From assembly GCA_029907045.1 (NCBI GenBank), contig JARYMR010000052.1, positions 1 through 9,663 of the forward strand: a DNA stretch of 9,663 bases, read 5' to 3'. How positions within the stretch are numbered: position 1 is the stretch's first letter; each line of letters opens with the position of its first letter. The translations under genes and the position numbers were made by a program. Positions 1 through 6,526 of this stretch are shown here, in pieces. The notes beneath the pieces are model-generated. The model was given only the letters and a program-made list of their open reading frames with translations. It made no database searches and was not told the DNA's origin. This DNA comes from Candidatus Bathyarchaeota archaeon (GTDB lineage: Archaea > Thermoproteota > Bathyarchaeia > Bathyarchaeales > UBA233).

Positions 1-244
1 AAACGCCAACACGGTTATCCGGAGTCTTTTCAGGTGGCACCACGCCCTCTATTCCGGCTTCAGCAGGCGACATAATAACACTTGTTGCCAAGCCTGTTGC
101 CACAGAAGCTGCAGTTAATGCCCATTTTTCACTGTCTGCCGTAATAAGCACTCTTCCAGCCCACATGGGAAACATTTCAGCGAAAGTATCCACAATTTCG
201 CATGTGTTTCCATTTTCTGCCTTATATGTAAATATTTCGTTCAT
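1..244 (-). CDS. ftr: Formylmethanofuran:H4MPT formyltransferase, N-terminal part (cut by window edge)
   Basis: This enzyme transfers the formyl group from formylmethanofuran to N5 of tetrahydromethanopterin in the cytoplasm, an early step of the archaeal C1 (methyl-branch) pathway. Only the first 81 codons are present; the full family is about 300 residues. My translation begins MNEIFTYKAENG and contains DTFAEMFPMWAGRVLITA, then SVIMSPAEAGIE and PPEKTPDNR, which match the conserved Ftr N-terminus (DTFAEAF, RVLITA, SVIMCPAEAGI, PEETPDGRPG). The conserved DTFAE lies about ten residues further in than in methanogen enzymes, so the N-terminus is slightly extended. The ATG at 242-244 has an AGGAAGA ribosome binding site on the minus strand (251-257), six bases away, which supports this start. 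It lies 89 bases downstream of cofE in the same direction and could be co-transcribed or use its own promoter. Confidence 0.93.
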   Translation of the reverse strand, partial: MNEIFTYKAENGNTCEIVDTFAEMFPMWAGRVLITADSEKWALTAASVATGLATSVIMSPAEAGIEGVVPPEKTPDNRVGV

Positions 245-286
245 AATCGTTCTTCCTATTGCTTGGATTTTATTATACAAAGGTTG

Positions 287-298
287 AATAAATTTAAA
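287..298 (-). promoter_or_regulatory. Possible TATA box for ftr
   Basis: The minus strand reads TTTAAATTTATT between cofE and ftr, preceded by purine-rich AAGCA that could serve as a BRE. A transcript start about 25 bases downstream, near 265, would leave a leader of about 20 bases holding the AGGAAGA ribosome binding site. A second AT-rich stretch (270-279) is closer to the start and is a weaker candidate. The call rests on sequence and spacing only. Confidence 0.4.
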
Positions 299-333
299 TG
301 CTTCGACATAGGTATTTCCGATGCAATGCGCAT

Positions 334-1089
334 TTAACGGAACAGGTCCTTTTCTTTTGGCATTATCAGTTCTGTTGCCTTTGCCTCAGATTTTGGGTAG
401 TTATATCCACGAATGATAGCAACGGGAACGCCCTCATCTGCTTGCCCTATGACAAGTTCAGCAGCAGAAGCCAACTCGTCAGCGATTGCAGTCTGTTTAA
501 TTCTTAAAACATATCCGAATAGGTCCTTCTCTCCCCTTCTATCTCTTATTGGTTTCATTCCAGCCACGCCTATTGCCACATTTATTTCGCCTTCTCTTAA
601 TGGGCGTCCATGAGTGTCGGAAATTATAACTGCAACATCGCAACCTGTCAGCTTCTTTATTTCTTTTCTAATTTTTTCTGCTGAATCGTCTGGGTTGTCT
701 GGCAACAGTGCAACTATTCTTTTCCCTGGAACATTTGACTTATCAACACCAGAATTGGCACAAACAAACCCATGTTTACTTTCCGTTATCAATATTCCTC
801 TATCCATGCGCACCATGCTTTTTGATTCTCTTAGAACAACTTCAACCAAAGCTGGGTCTTTCCCACACTCTTCAGCTATGCCTTTTGCAAAAGCAGATGG
901 CGTTATATCGTCAAGGTTTACAATTTTGCCTTCAGCACGAGAGACGATAACATGGGTAACCACTATTATATCGCCATTCTGAATGGGAGTTTTCTGTCTT
1001 TCTGCAGCATCACAAATAAGTTCAGCAAGGTTGTCGCCCGCCTTTATTATGGGTAAGCCTTCAATTCCAATTATTTGAACAATGTTCAT
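334..1089 (-). CDS. cofE: Coenzyme F420-0:L-glutamate ligase
   Basis: CofE is a GTP-dependent, metal-requiring ligase that adds glutamate to F420-0 and then a second gamma-linked glutamate, completing the F420 tail. The product is 251 residues, the usual length of stand-alone archaeal CofE (about 250), and lacks the C-terminal nitroreductase-like domain of bacterial FbiB. Family signatures are visible: an N-terminal GIEGLPIIKAGDNLAELI stretch, VVTHVIVSRAEGK near residues 45-57, VRMDRGILITESKHGFVCANSGVD near 93-116, LLPDNPDDSA, then ISDTHGRPLREGEINVAIG near 156-174 and DRRGEKDLFGYVL, followed by ADELASAAELVIGQADEGVP. The ATG start has a GGAGAG ribosome binding site (minus strand 1096-1101) six bases upstream. 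It is divergent from the FrhB-family gene and precedes ftr. F420 made here is the cofactor of Mtd and the FrhB-type protein in this window. Confidence 0.96.
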   Translation of the reverse strand: MNIVQIIGIEGLPIIKAGDNLAELICDAAERQKTPIQNGDIIVVTHVIVSRAEGKIVNLDDITPSAFAKGIAEECGKDPALVEVVLRESKSMVRMDRGILITESKHGFVCANSGVDKSNVPGKRIVALLPDNPDDSAEKIRKEIKKLTGCDVAVIISDTHGRPLREGEINVAIGVAGMKPIRDRRGEKDLFGYVLRIKQTAIADELASAAELVIGQADEGVPVAIIRGYNYPKSEAKATELIMPKEKDLFR

Positions 1090-1140
1090 TCAGAACTCTC
1101 CATTTTTGGGGGAACAGATACGCTTTATTACGTCAAACCT

Positions 1141-1160
1141 AAATTATTTATCCTTTAAAT
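1141..1160. promoter_or_regulatory. Shared AT-rich promoter between cofE and the FrhB-family gene
   Basis: The 88-base gap between the divergent starts holds one AT-rich core, AAATTATTTATCCTTTAAAT. On the plus strand the AT-rich boxes centre about 21-32 bases before the ATG at 1178, and no ribosome binding site precedes that ATG, so the plus transcript is probably leaderless or nearly so. On the minus strand ATAAATAATTT would place a cofE transcript start near 1121, leaving a leader of about 30 bases with the GGAGAG site. Both genes may therefore share and compete for this segment. Confidence 0.45.
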
Positions 1161-1177
1161 CCTATTAAGTGCTTACC

Positions 1178-2209
1178 ATGAGTTCCATCAAAGTAAGCTT
1201 CGAAGATTCCATAGAAAAAAATGTTATTAGCACTGGGAAATGTCTTGGTTGCGGCACATGCGTGGTTGTTTGCCCTTTTGGCTGTCTAGAATATGTTGAT
1301 GAAAAACCTCGCTTAGTAAAGGAATGTAAAATTTGCGGCATATGCGCACAAGCTTGCCCACAATATGAGTGGTCCTCGCAGAAAGTTGAGAACTTCGTAT
1401 TTGGAAGAGAACGAAAGCCCGAAGAGGAATTTGGAATTTACCGCAAACTCGCCATAACCCAAGCAGCAGACAACCAAATCCTTAACGTCTGTCAAGATGG
1501 AGGAGCAGTAACAGCCCTACTGCTTTTCGCCTTGAAAGAGGGGATAATTGATGGCGCAATAGTTACAATGAAAGACCAAGAAAAACCAGTTTATCCACAT
1601 CCAACTCTAGCCACAACAGCAAAAGAAATTTTGCAATCCGCTGGAACAAAATATTTCTACTCTCCTAACATCCTCGCCCTAACCGAAGCAATAAAACAAA
1701 AGAAAAATAACATCGCCTTTGTTGGAACCCCATGCCAAATTCGCGCCATCAGAAAAATGCAAATAGCTGGACTGAAAAAATATGTTGCATCCATAAAAAT
1801 TTTAATTGGACTTGCATGTTCAGAATGCTTCACATATGAAGGGCTTATGCAAAACCATATTCGCAAAAAAATGGGCATAAACCCAAATGATGTTAAAAAA
1901 ATTAATATTAAGGGGAAAATGCTGGTATCGCTGGACTCTGGAACCGTATCTATACCACTTGCAGAAACAAAACAGTACGCAAGACAAAGTTGTCACTTTT
2001 GTCCGGACTTTAGCTCTGAATTCGCTGATATTTCTGTGGGTGGATTGGGATTGGAGCATTGGACATTTACAATTGTCAGAACAGAGAGCGGTGAGGAACT
2101 TTTTTCTGCGGCGGAGAAAAAGGGAGCGATAAAAATCAGAAGTGCGGATGAAGAAGTAAATGCCATAAATCTTTTGCGTAAACTTTCATTAAAAAAGAGA
2201 CAAAAATAA
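1178..2209 (+). CDS. FrhB/FpoF-family coenzyme F420 oxidoreductase with two 4Fe-4S clusters
   Basis: This is a 343-residue soluble flavin/iron-sulfur protein of the F420 hydrogenase/dehydrogenase beta-subunit family, which transfers electrons to or from F420. The N-terminus carries two ferredoxin cluster motifs, C22-x2-C25-x2-C28-x3-C32-P and C50-x2-C53-x2-C56-x3-C60-P. The FrhB core follows, with QDGGAVTALLLFAL (106-119), FVGTPCQIRAIRK (181-193), GLACSECF (211-218) and the late CHFCPDF (272-278) with a DISVGG segment. The order 2x[4Fe-4S] plus FrhB and the length resemble FpoF/FqoF, which can act within F420H2 dehydrogenase or alone as ferredoxin:F420 oxidoreductase. No hydrogenase, Fpo membrane or formate dehydrogenase gene is near, so the partner is unknown; sulfite- or glutamate-linked relatives are alternatives. 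A GTG at 1169 is in frame, but ATG 1178 fits a leaderless transcript. It is followed 17 bases later by an S-component gene. Confidence 0.88.
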   Translation: MSSIKVSFEDSIEKNVISTGKCLGCGTCVVVCPFGCLEYVDEKPRLVKECKICGICAQACPQYEWSSQKVENFVFGRERKPEEEFGIYRKLAITQAADNQILNVCQDGGAVTALLLFALKEGIIDGAIVTMKDQEKPVYPHPTLATTAKEILQSAGTKYFYSPNILALTEAIKQKKNNIAFVGTPCQIRAIRKMQIAGLKKYVASIKILIGLACSECFTYEGLMQNHIRKKMGINPNDVKKINIKGKMLVSLDSGTVSIPLAETKQYARQSCHFCPDFSSEFADISVGGLGLEHWTFTIVRTESGEELFSAAEKKGAIKIRSADEEVNAINLLRKLSLKKRQK

Positions 2210-2215
2210 CGCTCT

Positions 2216-2220
2216 GGTGA
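2216..2220 (+). promoter_or_regulatory. Ribosome binding site that decides the S-component start
   Basis: GGTGA directly abuts the first possible ATG (2221) but sits six bases before the second in-frame ATG (2227). The spacing favours 2227. The site lies just after the stop of the upstream FrhB-family gene, consistent with one transcript. Confidence 0.6.
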
Positions 2221-2226
2221 ATGTCA

Positions 2227-2748
2227 ATGCATATAAAAATAAATTCCACAACACTATCAGGTACAGCACTTTTAGCGGCGTTGGTGGTTGTTTTTGATTA
2301 TGCAGTAAAATATTCAAATTTGAAAATACCTTTCCCATTGCTGACAACATTGAAATTTGACTTTACAGGAATACCAATCGCTTTATCCATGTTACTTTTT
2401 GGTGTGATACCAGGAGTTTTTACATCTTTTATCGCTTTTGTGGCAATAATGGCGCGGAGTGGAAACTTTATCAGCTCTTTAATGAAAGCCCTTGCAGAAC
2501 TCGCAACCATGCTTGGAATGAGTGTAGGTCTAAAGATAAGTAAAAAATTTAGACTCGCATTCACTTTTGTGGTGGGAGTTGGGATGAGGGTGTTAATTAT
2601 GACGCCCTTCAATATGTTAATGTTCCCTTTGGAAATGATTCCATTAACGTGGGTTTTTAACATACTTCAAGGTGCTATAACAATCTTCGGCAGCTACTCA
2701 ATTTATGAAGCTCTAAAAAGACGTTTTTCTTCCGTTATAAAGGAATAA
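2227..2748 (+). CDS. ECF-type transporter substrate-binding (S) component, substrate unknown
   Basis: The product is 173 residues from the chosen ATG and strongly hydrophobic, with about five to six membrane segments (roughly residues 10-27, 49-64, 66-78, 84-103, 108-130 and 143-163, counted from 2227). The pattern LKFDFTGIPIALSMLLFGVIPGV, a polar-acidic turn followed by IP and a GxxPG stretch, resembles the ECF S-component superfamily, especially the RibU-like group. A short basic C-terminal tail follows. S components bind a vitamin or metabolite and deliver it to a shared EcfT/EcfA energizing module; neither is in the window, so this one presumably uses a module encoded elsewhere. Its position 17 bases behind an F420/flavin oxidoreductase makes a flavin or related precursor a reasonable but unproven substrate. 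Assignment to the superfamily is fairly safe; the substrate is a guess. Confidence 0.7.
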   Translation: MHIKINSTTLSGTALLAALVVVFDYAVKYSNLKIPFPLLTTLKFDFTGIPIALSMLLFGVIPGVFTSFIAFVAIMARSGNFISSLMKALAELATMLGMSVGLKISKKFRLAFTFVVGVGMRVLIMTPFNMLMFPLEMIPLTWVFNILQGAITIFGSYSIYEALKRRFSSVIKE

Positions 2749-2751
2749 CCT

Positions 2752-2761
2752 TTGATTTTTT
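2752..2761 (+). terminator. T-rich stretch after the S-component gene
   Basis: Just after the stop codon the plus strand has TTGATTTTTT with no strong stem before it. Archaeal termination often occurs at plain T-runs, so this could end the FrhB/S-component transcript. Evidence is composition and position only. Confidence 0.3.
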
Positions 2762-2765
2762 AAAC

Positions 2766-2779
2766 TTAATATATATTTT
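2766..2779 (+). promoter_or_regulatory. TATA box for the PhoU-like gene
   Basis: TTAATATATATTTT is a good archaeal TATA element. A transcript start about 25 bases downstream (near 2797) would leave a leader of about 18 bases. TTAGGGA (2801-2807), seven bases before the ATG at 2815, is a plausible ribosome binding site. It separates this gene from the upstream S-component gene as its own unit. Confidence 0.6.
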
Positions 2780-2814
2780 CTAGTATGTGTATAAATTATG
2801 TTAGGGAATAAATT

Positions 2815-3831
2815 ATGGAACGTAAAATCATGTCTTTAGGCAGATCATCCCTCGTAGTATCCCTTCCGAAGCATTGGGTGCAACTTAATGGATTAAAAAG
2901 GGGAGACGTAGTTTCGCTTGCTGTTCAGAGAGATCGTTCCTTGGTGATTTTTCCAAGTGCTGAGAAAAGAGAGGAGTCTAAAGAGACAACTCTTTACGTA
3001 GAACCAAATGAAGGAGAAACGGCGATTGTTCGGAAGATTATAGGCTGCTATTTAAACGGTTATTCTGGAATAAGAATAGTTTCAAAGAACATATTTTCTG
3101 TTCCACAAAGGAAAACCATACGGAACATTGTGAGGATGCTTTACATGAGGATTTTAGAGTCCGACGCCAAAAGCATGTTTATCCAAACACTGATTGATGA
3201 ATCAAAGGCTTTTCTGGAACTGGCAATAAACCGAATGTTTTCTATATCTCATTCAATGTGCCTAGACGCCTTAAACTCTTTAAAAAATCGAGACACTATG
3301 CTGGCGAAAGCCGTTTACTCCCTTGATGATGATGTGGATCACTTTTCCTTTTTCATTCTCAGATTGCTTCGCAATGCTGCCCAAGACTCTGTTATAGCAA
3401 ATGAGTTTGGCATAGACTCTTTGGACTGCATGGACTATCAAACTTTCATATATAGAATTGAGCATGCTGCAGACTATTCATCAAACATAGCGAAACACGT
3501 GATAATGCTAGATGAAAGTAAACAAAAAATTCCCGAAAATATTTTGGCGCTTATGTTTGCTGCGGGCACAGAGGCTGTGGATTCCTATGCGAAGGCGGTT
3601 AAGGCTTTCTTTTCCAAGGATGTTACTGCTTCAAATGAGGTATTAGAACGCCAGCGCAAAATTGAGAAGATGGATCAGGAGATAGCTTCAAAGGCTTTTA
3701 TGAGTAAACAGAAGAATGCTTTGACTGTTTGTGCCATTTGTTCCATAAGGGAAGACATAAGAAAGATTGCTGATTGTGCGGCGGATATAGCTGAAATTGT
3801 TATTAACAGGGCTTATAAGATACCTATTTAG
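2815..3831 (+). CDS. AbrB-domain PhoU-family phosphate-type regulator
   Basis: The product is 338 residues. Residues about 4-47 form a SpoVT/AbrB-like swapped-hairpin domain (RKIMSLGRSSLVVSLPKHW, then LKRGDVVSLAVQRDRSLVIFP), usually DNA-binding. Two helical PhoU-type repeats follow. The first, about 125-230, contains YSLDDDVDHFSFFILRLL and YRIEHAADYSSNIAKHV; the second, about 240-335, contains REDIRKIADCAADIAEIVI, the acidic D/E-rich pattern that binds metal clusters in PhoU proteins. This AbrB-PhoU architecture is common in archaea and is annotated as a phosphate uptake regulator. No phosphate transporter (PstSCAB or PitA) is nearby, so it may sense or regulate something else here. Its stop codon overlaps the end of the convergent mtdB-like gene by eight bases. 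It has its own TATA box and ribosome binding site. Confidence 0.85.
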   Translation: MERKIMSLGRSSLVVSLPKHWVQLNGLKRGDVVSLAVQRDRSLVIFPSAEKREESKETTLYVEPNEGETAIVRKIIGCYLNGYSGIRIVSKNIFSVPQRKTIRNIVRMLYMRILESDAKSMFIQTLIDESKAFLELAINRMFSISHSMCLDALNSLKNRDTMLAKAVYSLDDDVDHFSFFILRLLRNAAQDSVIANEFGIDSLDCMDYQTFIYRIEHAADYSSNIAKHVIMLDESKQKIPENILALMFAAGTEAVDSYAKAVKAFFSKDVTASNEVLERQRKIEKMDQEIASKAFMSKQKNALTVCAICSIREDIRKIADCAADIAEIVINRAYKIPI

Positions 3832-5557
3832 TGTCTTTTTTGGGAGGTGGATAGCTTAGGGTTAATGTTAATTTGGATAGGGAAATTTCTTTTTGAAGGA
3901 TTTTCCTTGCAATTTCCAAAGCCAAATTGTAATTGTAAACTTCTTTTCCGTTGCTTCTTGCTTCCCGCAAAATCTCTTTTTCCAACTTATGCTTCAAATC
4001 GCCTATGGTTAAGGCTCCGATTCCAAAGATTCCAGGCATTATCTCTGTCATATCATCCTTGAGCTCTATTCCTTCAATTCCGAAGGGTGGAATGGCATTT
4101 ATGTCCACTATAACTTTCATATGTTTAACTTCTTTTAGCAAATCCTTTTCTATAACCCGCGTACCCCTTGTTCCTGCGCATAGAATTATGTCTGCCTTCT
4201 TTAGAATGTCAAGTTTTTCAGTTGATGATGGAGCGTAGATGCCTTGAACTTTTACTCCATATTTCGTGGCTAACACTTTCGAAACACTTTCAGCATATTC
4301 CTTTCCATCCTTACGTCCTGGGTTGATGCTGGCAATCATCACGTTACATCCGAGTTTTGCTAAAAGAACAGCGGCTATCTGCCCTACGGCGCCGGTGCCT
4401 AAGACCGCGCATGTTTTGCCTTTTAATTCGCCAAGCTTGTGAGATGTTACTGCGTCTTCAACTTTTGCAACCATGGCTGCTGCCGTTGTGTATGCACCAC
4501 CAGGGTCAATTATTATACTTGTCTTAAACGGCGGGAACATTGTGTCTTTTATGGCTTCGAATACTTCTTCTGCTTTTTCGGCGTTTTTTCCTCCAATGAA
4601 GAAGCAAGTGTGCTTAACTGCTTTTGGTCCCCTAGAAAATATTGCGTCTTGAACTATTCGTTTGGCGTCTTCTGGTGTTACATTTTCATAGGGTACAACA
4701 GCGTTATATCCAGCATCATATGCCATGCAAATGTCGAAGGGGCTGGCTTTTTGGTCGGTGTCTAAGTAGAAAAGGAGGTATGGTGCGTCCTCTGAGGTTT
4801 TTCCAATAATAGGTTTCACTTGTATCTGCATGGATTGTAACAGATTCTCAAGCTCGCTTGTGCGGGAAGTTTCGGCATGTGTTGAAACAATTTTTTTTGA
4901 AAGTTTTAAAACTTCAACCCTAACATCTAAAGATTCGAGAAGCTTTTTAACGTCTTCAACGTGTTCTGGGCTACATATGTGAAGACATGTTACCTCTTTT
5001 TTGTCGCTAATCTCTTTTGCGTGGTCCAAAATTTCCATGACAATCCAGCTTTCCCTTATTGGAAAACTTATTTCACGTTCTTGCTCCTCTAATTCGAGTT
5101 GTAAGCATTGACCATAAGCGATTAGATATTCTCTTTCAACAGAATCTTCTCCGCCCTTTTGTTTTGAAAGGTTATCCAAAGCTTTGAGTATTCCATCTCT
5201 TAACTCTCTTTTTTTGTCCAAGTTGGTTACGAGATAAGCCTTAGCGTTTCCATCAATGTCAACAGGATAGAATGGAATCTTCTCCTTCTGAAACATTTGA
5301 GCTAAAACATTGTCTTTATAGAATTCTTCTTGCGAGCGCATTCCCAACTCTTCTGTGGCAAAGTCTGGTTTAACCCTTCCAATTATGTTTTCTAAAAACT
5401 TGTAGAAGCCAACAGAAGGCTTGAAAAGAGAGTGGAGCATTCGTGAATTTGAGTTGGATGGTGGTTCAATTATCCAGAAAGGTTCATTATACTCTTTTTC
5501 TACCATTAAAACGGTTAATTTTTTGTCTTTTAATGGCGCAATTTCAAGAGTCTTCAT
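3824..5557 (-). CDS. Fusion protein: unknown (possibly TraB-like) N-terminal domain plus MtdB-type methylene-H4MPT dehydrogenase
   Basis: The product is 577 residues from the ATG at 5557. Residues about 256-560 closely follow MtdB, the NAD(P)-dependent methylene-H4MPT dehydrogenase of methylotrophs. Matches include LLFYLDTDQKASPFDICMAYDAG, VTPEDAKRIVQDAIFSRGPKAVKHTCFFIGG in overlapping pieces, the Rossmann loop VLGTGAVGQIAAVLLAKLG (385-403), DINAIPPFGIEGIE (485-498) and FGIGALTIGDLKHKL (511-525). Bacterial MtdB is only about 300 residues and has no such leader. Residues 1-255 form a separate soluble domain: KPDFATEELGMR (63-74), IPFYPVDIDGNA (94-105), FPIRESWIVMEIL (165-177) and SPEHVEDVKKLL (196-207). 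This pattern recalls the TraB/GumN fold (KPD..EL..R; ERdxxMaxxi; GxxHxxGikxlL), although the first GxxH motif is not visible. A further 41 in-frame residues upstream look like translated promoter and are excluded. It lies 82 bases after mtd. The dehydrogenase half is secure; the N-terminal call is tentative. Confidence 0.82.
   Translation of the reverse strand: MKTLEIAPLKDKKLTVLMVEKEYNEPFWIIEPPSNSNSRMLHSLFKPSVGFYKFLENIIGRVKPDFATEELGMRSQEEFYKDNVLAQMFQKEKIPFYPVDIDGNAKAYLVTNLDKKRELRDGILKALDNLSKQKGGEDSVEREYLIAYGQCLQLELEEQEREISFPIRESWIVMEILDHAKEISDKKEVTCLHICSPEHVEDVKKLLESLDVRVEVLKLSKKIVSTHAETSRTSELENLLQSMQIQVKPIIGKTSEDAPYLLFYLDTDQKASPFDICMAYDAGYNAVVPYENVTPEDAKRIVQDAIFSRGPKAVKHTCFFIGGKNAEKAEEVFEAIKDTMFPPFKTSIIIDPGGAYTTAAAMVAKVEDAVTSHKLGELKGKTCAVLGTGAVGQIAAVLLAKLGCNVMIASINPGRKDGKEYAESVSKVLATKYGVKVQGIYAPSSTEKLDILKKADIILCAGTRGTRVIEKDLLKEVKHMKVIVDINAIPPFGIEGIELKDDMTEIMPGIFGIGALTIGDLKHKLEKEILREARSNGKEVYNYNLALEIARKILQKEISLSKLTLTLSYPPPKKDTK
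3836..3841 (+). terminator. T-run after the PhoU-like gene
   Basis: TTTTTT begins five bases after the PhoU-like stop codon, on the plus strand and inside the 3' end of the convergent gene. A simple T-run can end transcription in archaea. There is no obvious stem before it. Confidence 0.25.
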
Positions 5558-5588
5558 ATTGATACCCAAAATAGAAAACGGTGTGGCG

Positions 5589-5620
5589 GTATATATATTT
5601 CGTCGAAATACCTTATATAC
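5589..5620 (-). promoter_or_regulatory. Promoter of the mtdB-like fusion gene
   Basis: The 82-base gap between mtd and the fusion gene has two minus-strand TATA candidates. GTATATAAGG (5611-5620) would start transcription near 5590, leaving a leader of about 33 bases. AAATATATATACC (5588-5600), preceded by CGACG, would start it near 5568, almost leaderless. A weak GGGT sits about eight bases before the ATG at 5557. A promoter here implies the fusion gene can be transcribed separately from mtd. Confidence 0.5.
5596..5610. promoter_or_regulatory. Perfect 15-base palindrome, possible operator
   Basis: TATTTCGTCGAAATA has two perfect 7-base arms around a single central base and lies exactly between, and touching, the two candidate TATA boxes of the fusion gene. 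Its size and location suit a dimeric repressor or activator site. No regulator is identified. Confidence 0.45.
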
Positions 5621-5639
5621 AGATATATGCCGTATATAC
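5614..5639. repeat. Three phased TATATAC/TATATGC direct repeats
   Basis: Heptamers TATATAC (5614-5620), TATATGC (5624-5630) and TATATAC (5633-5639) are spaced by ten and nine bases, close to one DNA turn, directly upstream of the palindrome. They end at the mtd stop codon. They could be an upstream regulatory array or only low-complexity AT-rich DNA. Confidence 0.35.
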
Positions 5640-6521
5640 CTATTTTTCAGTATTTTGTCCTTTATAGAATTCCTCATCAAATGTTGGGGGAAGCATTAAC
5701 TTAGTTTTAATTTTTGGTTTGCCATCTTTTCCATGAGGCTTTCTCACTAAAGTATCGTTGTATTTTTCAATTTCTCTTGCTTCTTCAGCTAATTTAGCAG
5801 CAATTTGAGCTATTTCATGGGCGCTGGCGACGAGTGGAATGAATTTTTCGCTTTCTTTTTCTACGAAGCATGCTTGGGTATTAATTTCTGCAATTTTTTC
5901 AGTTAGCCCATAGGCGGCTATGGCTTTCGCTTTTGCATATGGATTTTGAAAGTCAGATTTGTCACGAATGTAGTTTGCATCAATTATCAGTTTAGGTAAA
6001 ACAGGTGTAAGTCCCTTCTTCAAGGCATGCACCAGCTTGTCAATTTCTTGGTGCACAATTCTAAAAACGCCAGTAATAGCGAGAACCTTAATTATGTTAG
6101 AGTTAAAAACAGCCATTTCTATGGGGTCTAAGAATTCTCTTCTGGCGCCTATAAGCGGATCACCAGTAATGATTATGTAGCCTAAACCTTGCTTTTCAAG
6201 TTCGCCTTTGATGCGTTTTGCAGGAGCATCCGAAATGACTAAGCTTGGAACGCCGCTTGCTGCTAATTTTTCCCTAACCTTCGTTGGTCCTGGAATAGAG
6301 GGGTTTGGACATATGAGCGCTATTAGGTCTGGGTCGAATTCGAAGAGTTTTGGCAAGGCTTCTTCCACATCTTCCACAGTCATTTTTGAGCCTGTGGTTA
6401 CTGTCCGAGTTTTTATGTCTTGGCGGTCAGCAAGCTCATCGAGAAGAAGTTCAAAAAGCGGAGAAACGGCAATGTTACCACATTTAAAAACCGCTACTTT
6501 CTTGTATGGAATTTCTGACAA
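5640..6521 (-). CDS. mtd: F420-dependent methylene-H4MPT dehydrogenase
   Basis: Mtd reversibly transfers hydride between methylene-H4MPT and F420 in the cytoplasm, linking the C1 pathway to F420H2. The product is 293 residues, slightly longer than the usual 275-285. Family landmarks run in order: VFKCGNIAVSPLFELLLDELADR (11-33, in two overlapping matches), PDLIALICPNPSIPGPTKVREKL (64-86), VISDAPAKRIKGELEKQGLG (95-114), GARREFLDPIEMA (125-137), ITGVFRIVHQEID (149-161), NPYAKAKAIAA (193-203) and CFVEKESEKFIPLVASAHEIA (218-238). The start is TTG at 6521: an in-frame stop lies shortly upstream, no earlier ATG is in frame, and GAGGTG (minus strand 6527-6532) sits five bases before it. The extra length is mostly a KPHGKDGKPK-containing C-terminal tail. 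It is followed by the mtdB-like fusion gene. Confidence 0.96.
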   Translation of the reverse strand: MSEIPYKKVAVFKCGNIAVSPLFELLLDELADRQDIKTRTVTTGSKMTVEDVEEALPKLFEFDPDLIALICPNPSIPGPTKVREKLAASGVPSLVISDAPAKRIKGELEKQGLGYIIITGDPLIGARREFLDPIEMAVFNSNIIKVLAITGVFRIVHQEIDKLVHALKKGLTPVLPKLIIDANYIRDKSDFQNPYAKAKAIAAYGLTEKIAEINTQACFVEKESEKFIPLVASAHEIAQIAAKLAEEAREIEKYNDTLVRKPHGKDGKPKIKTKLMLPPTFDEEFYKGQNTEK

Positions 6522-6526
6522 GGCGG

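Noticed and set aside
614..982. A 122-codon open frame on the plus strand opposite cofE
   Set aside because: It is fully antisense to a clearly conserved gene and has no recognisable motifs or ribosome binding site.
1169..1177. GTG start for the FrhB-family gene
   Set aside because: It lies within or too close to the predicted promoter and adds only three residues; ATG 1178 fits a leaderless transcript better.
4439..4765. A 108-codon cysteine- and phenylalanine-rich frame opposite the MtdB-like domain
   Set aside because: It is antisense to the conserved Rossmann region and its odd composition reflects the opposite strand's codons.
3824..5642. TAG stops (mtd, fusion gene, PhoU-like gene) as possible pyrrolysine codons
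   Set aside because: Read-through of the mtd TAG meets another stop after eight codons, the proteins have normal family ends, and no pyl gene is in the window.
5558..5680. A longer start for the fusion gene at 5680, adding 41 residues and overlapping mtd
   Set aside because: Those residues are the translation of the AT-rich promoter region and the mtd 3' end, with no family similarity. The ATG at 5557 follows two candidate TATA boxes.
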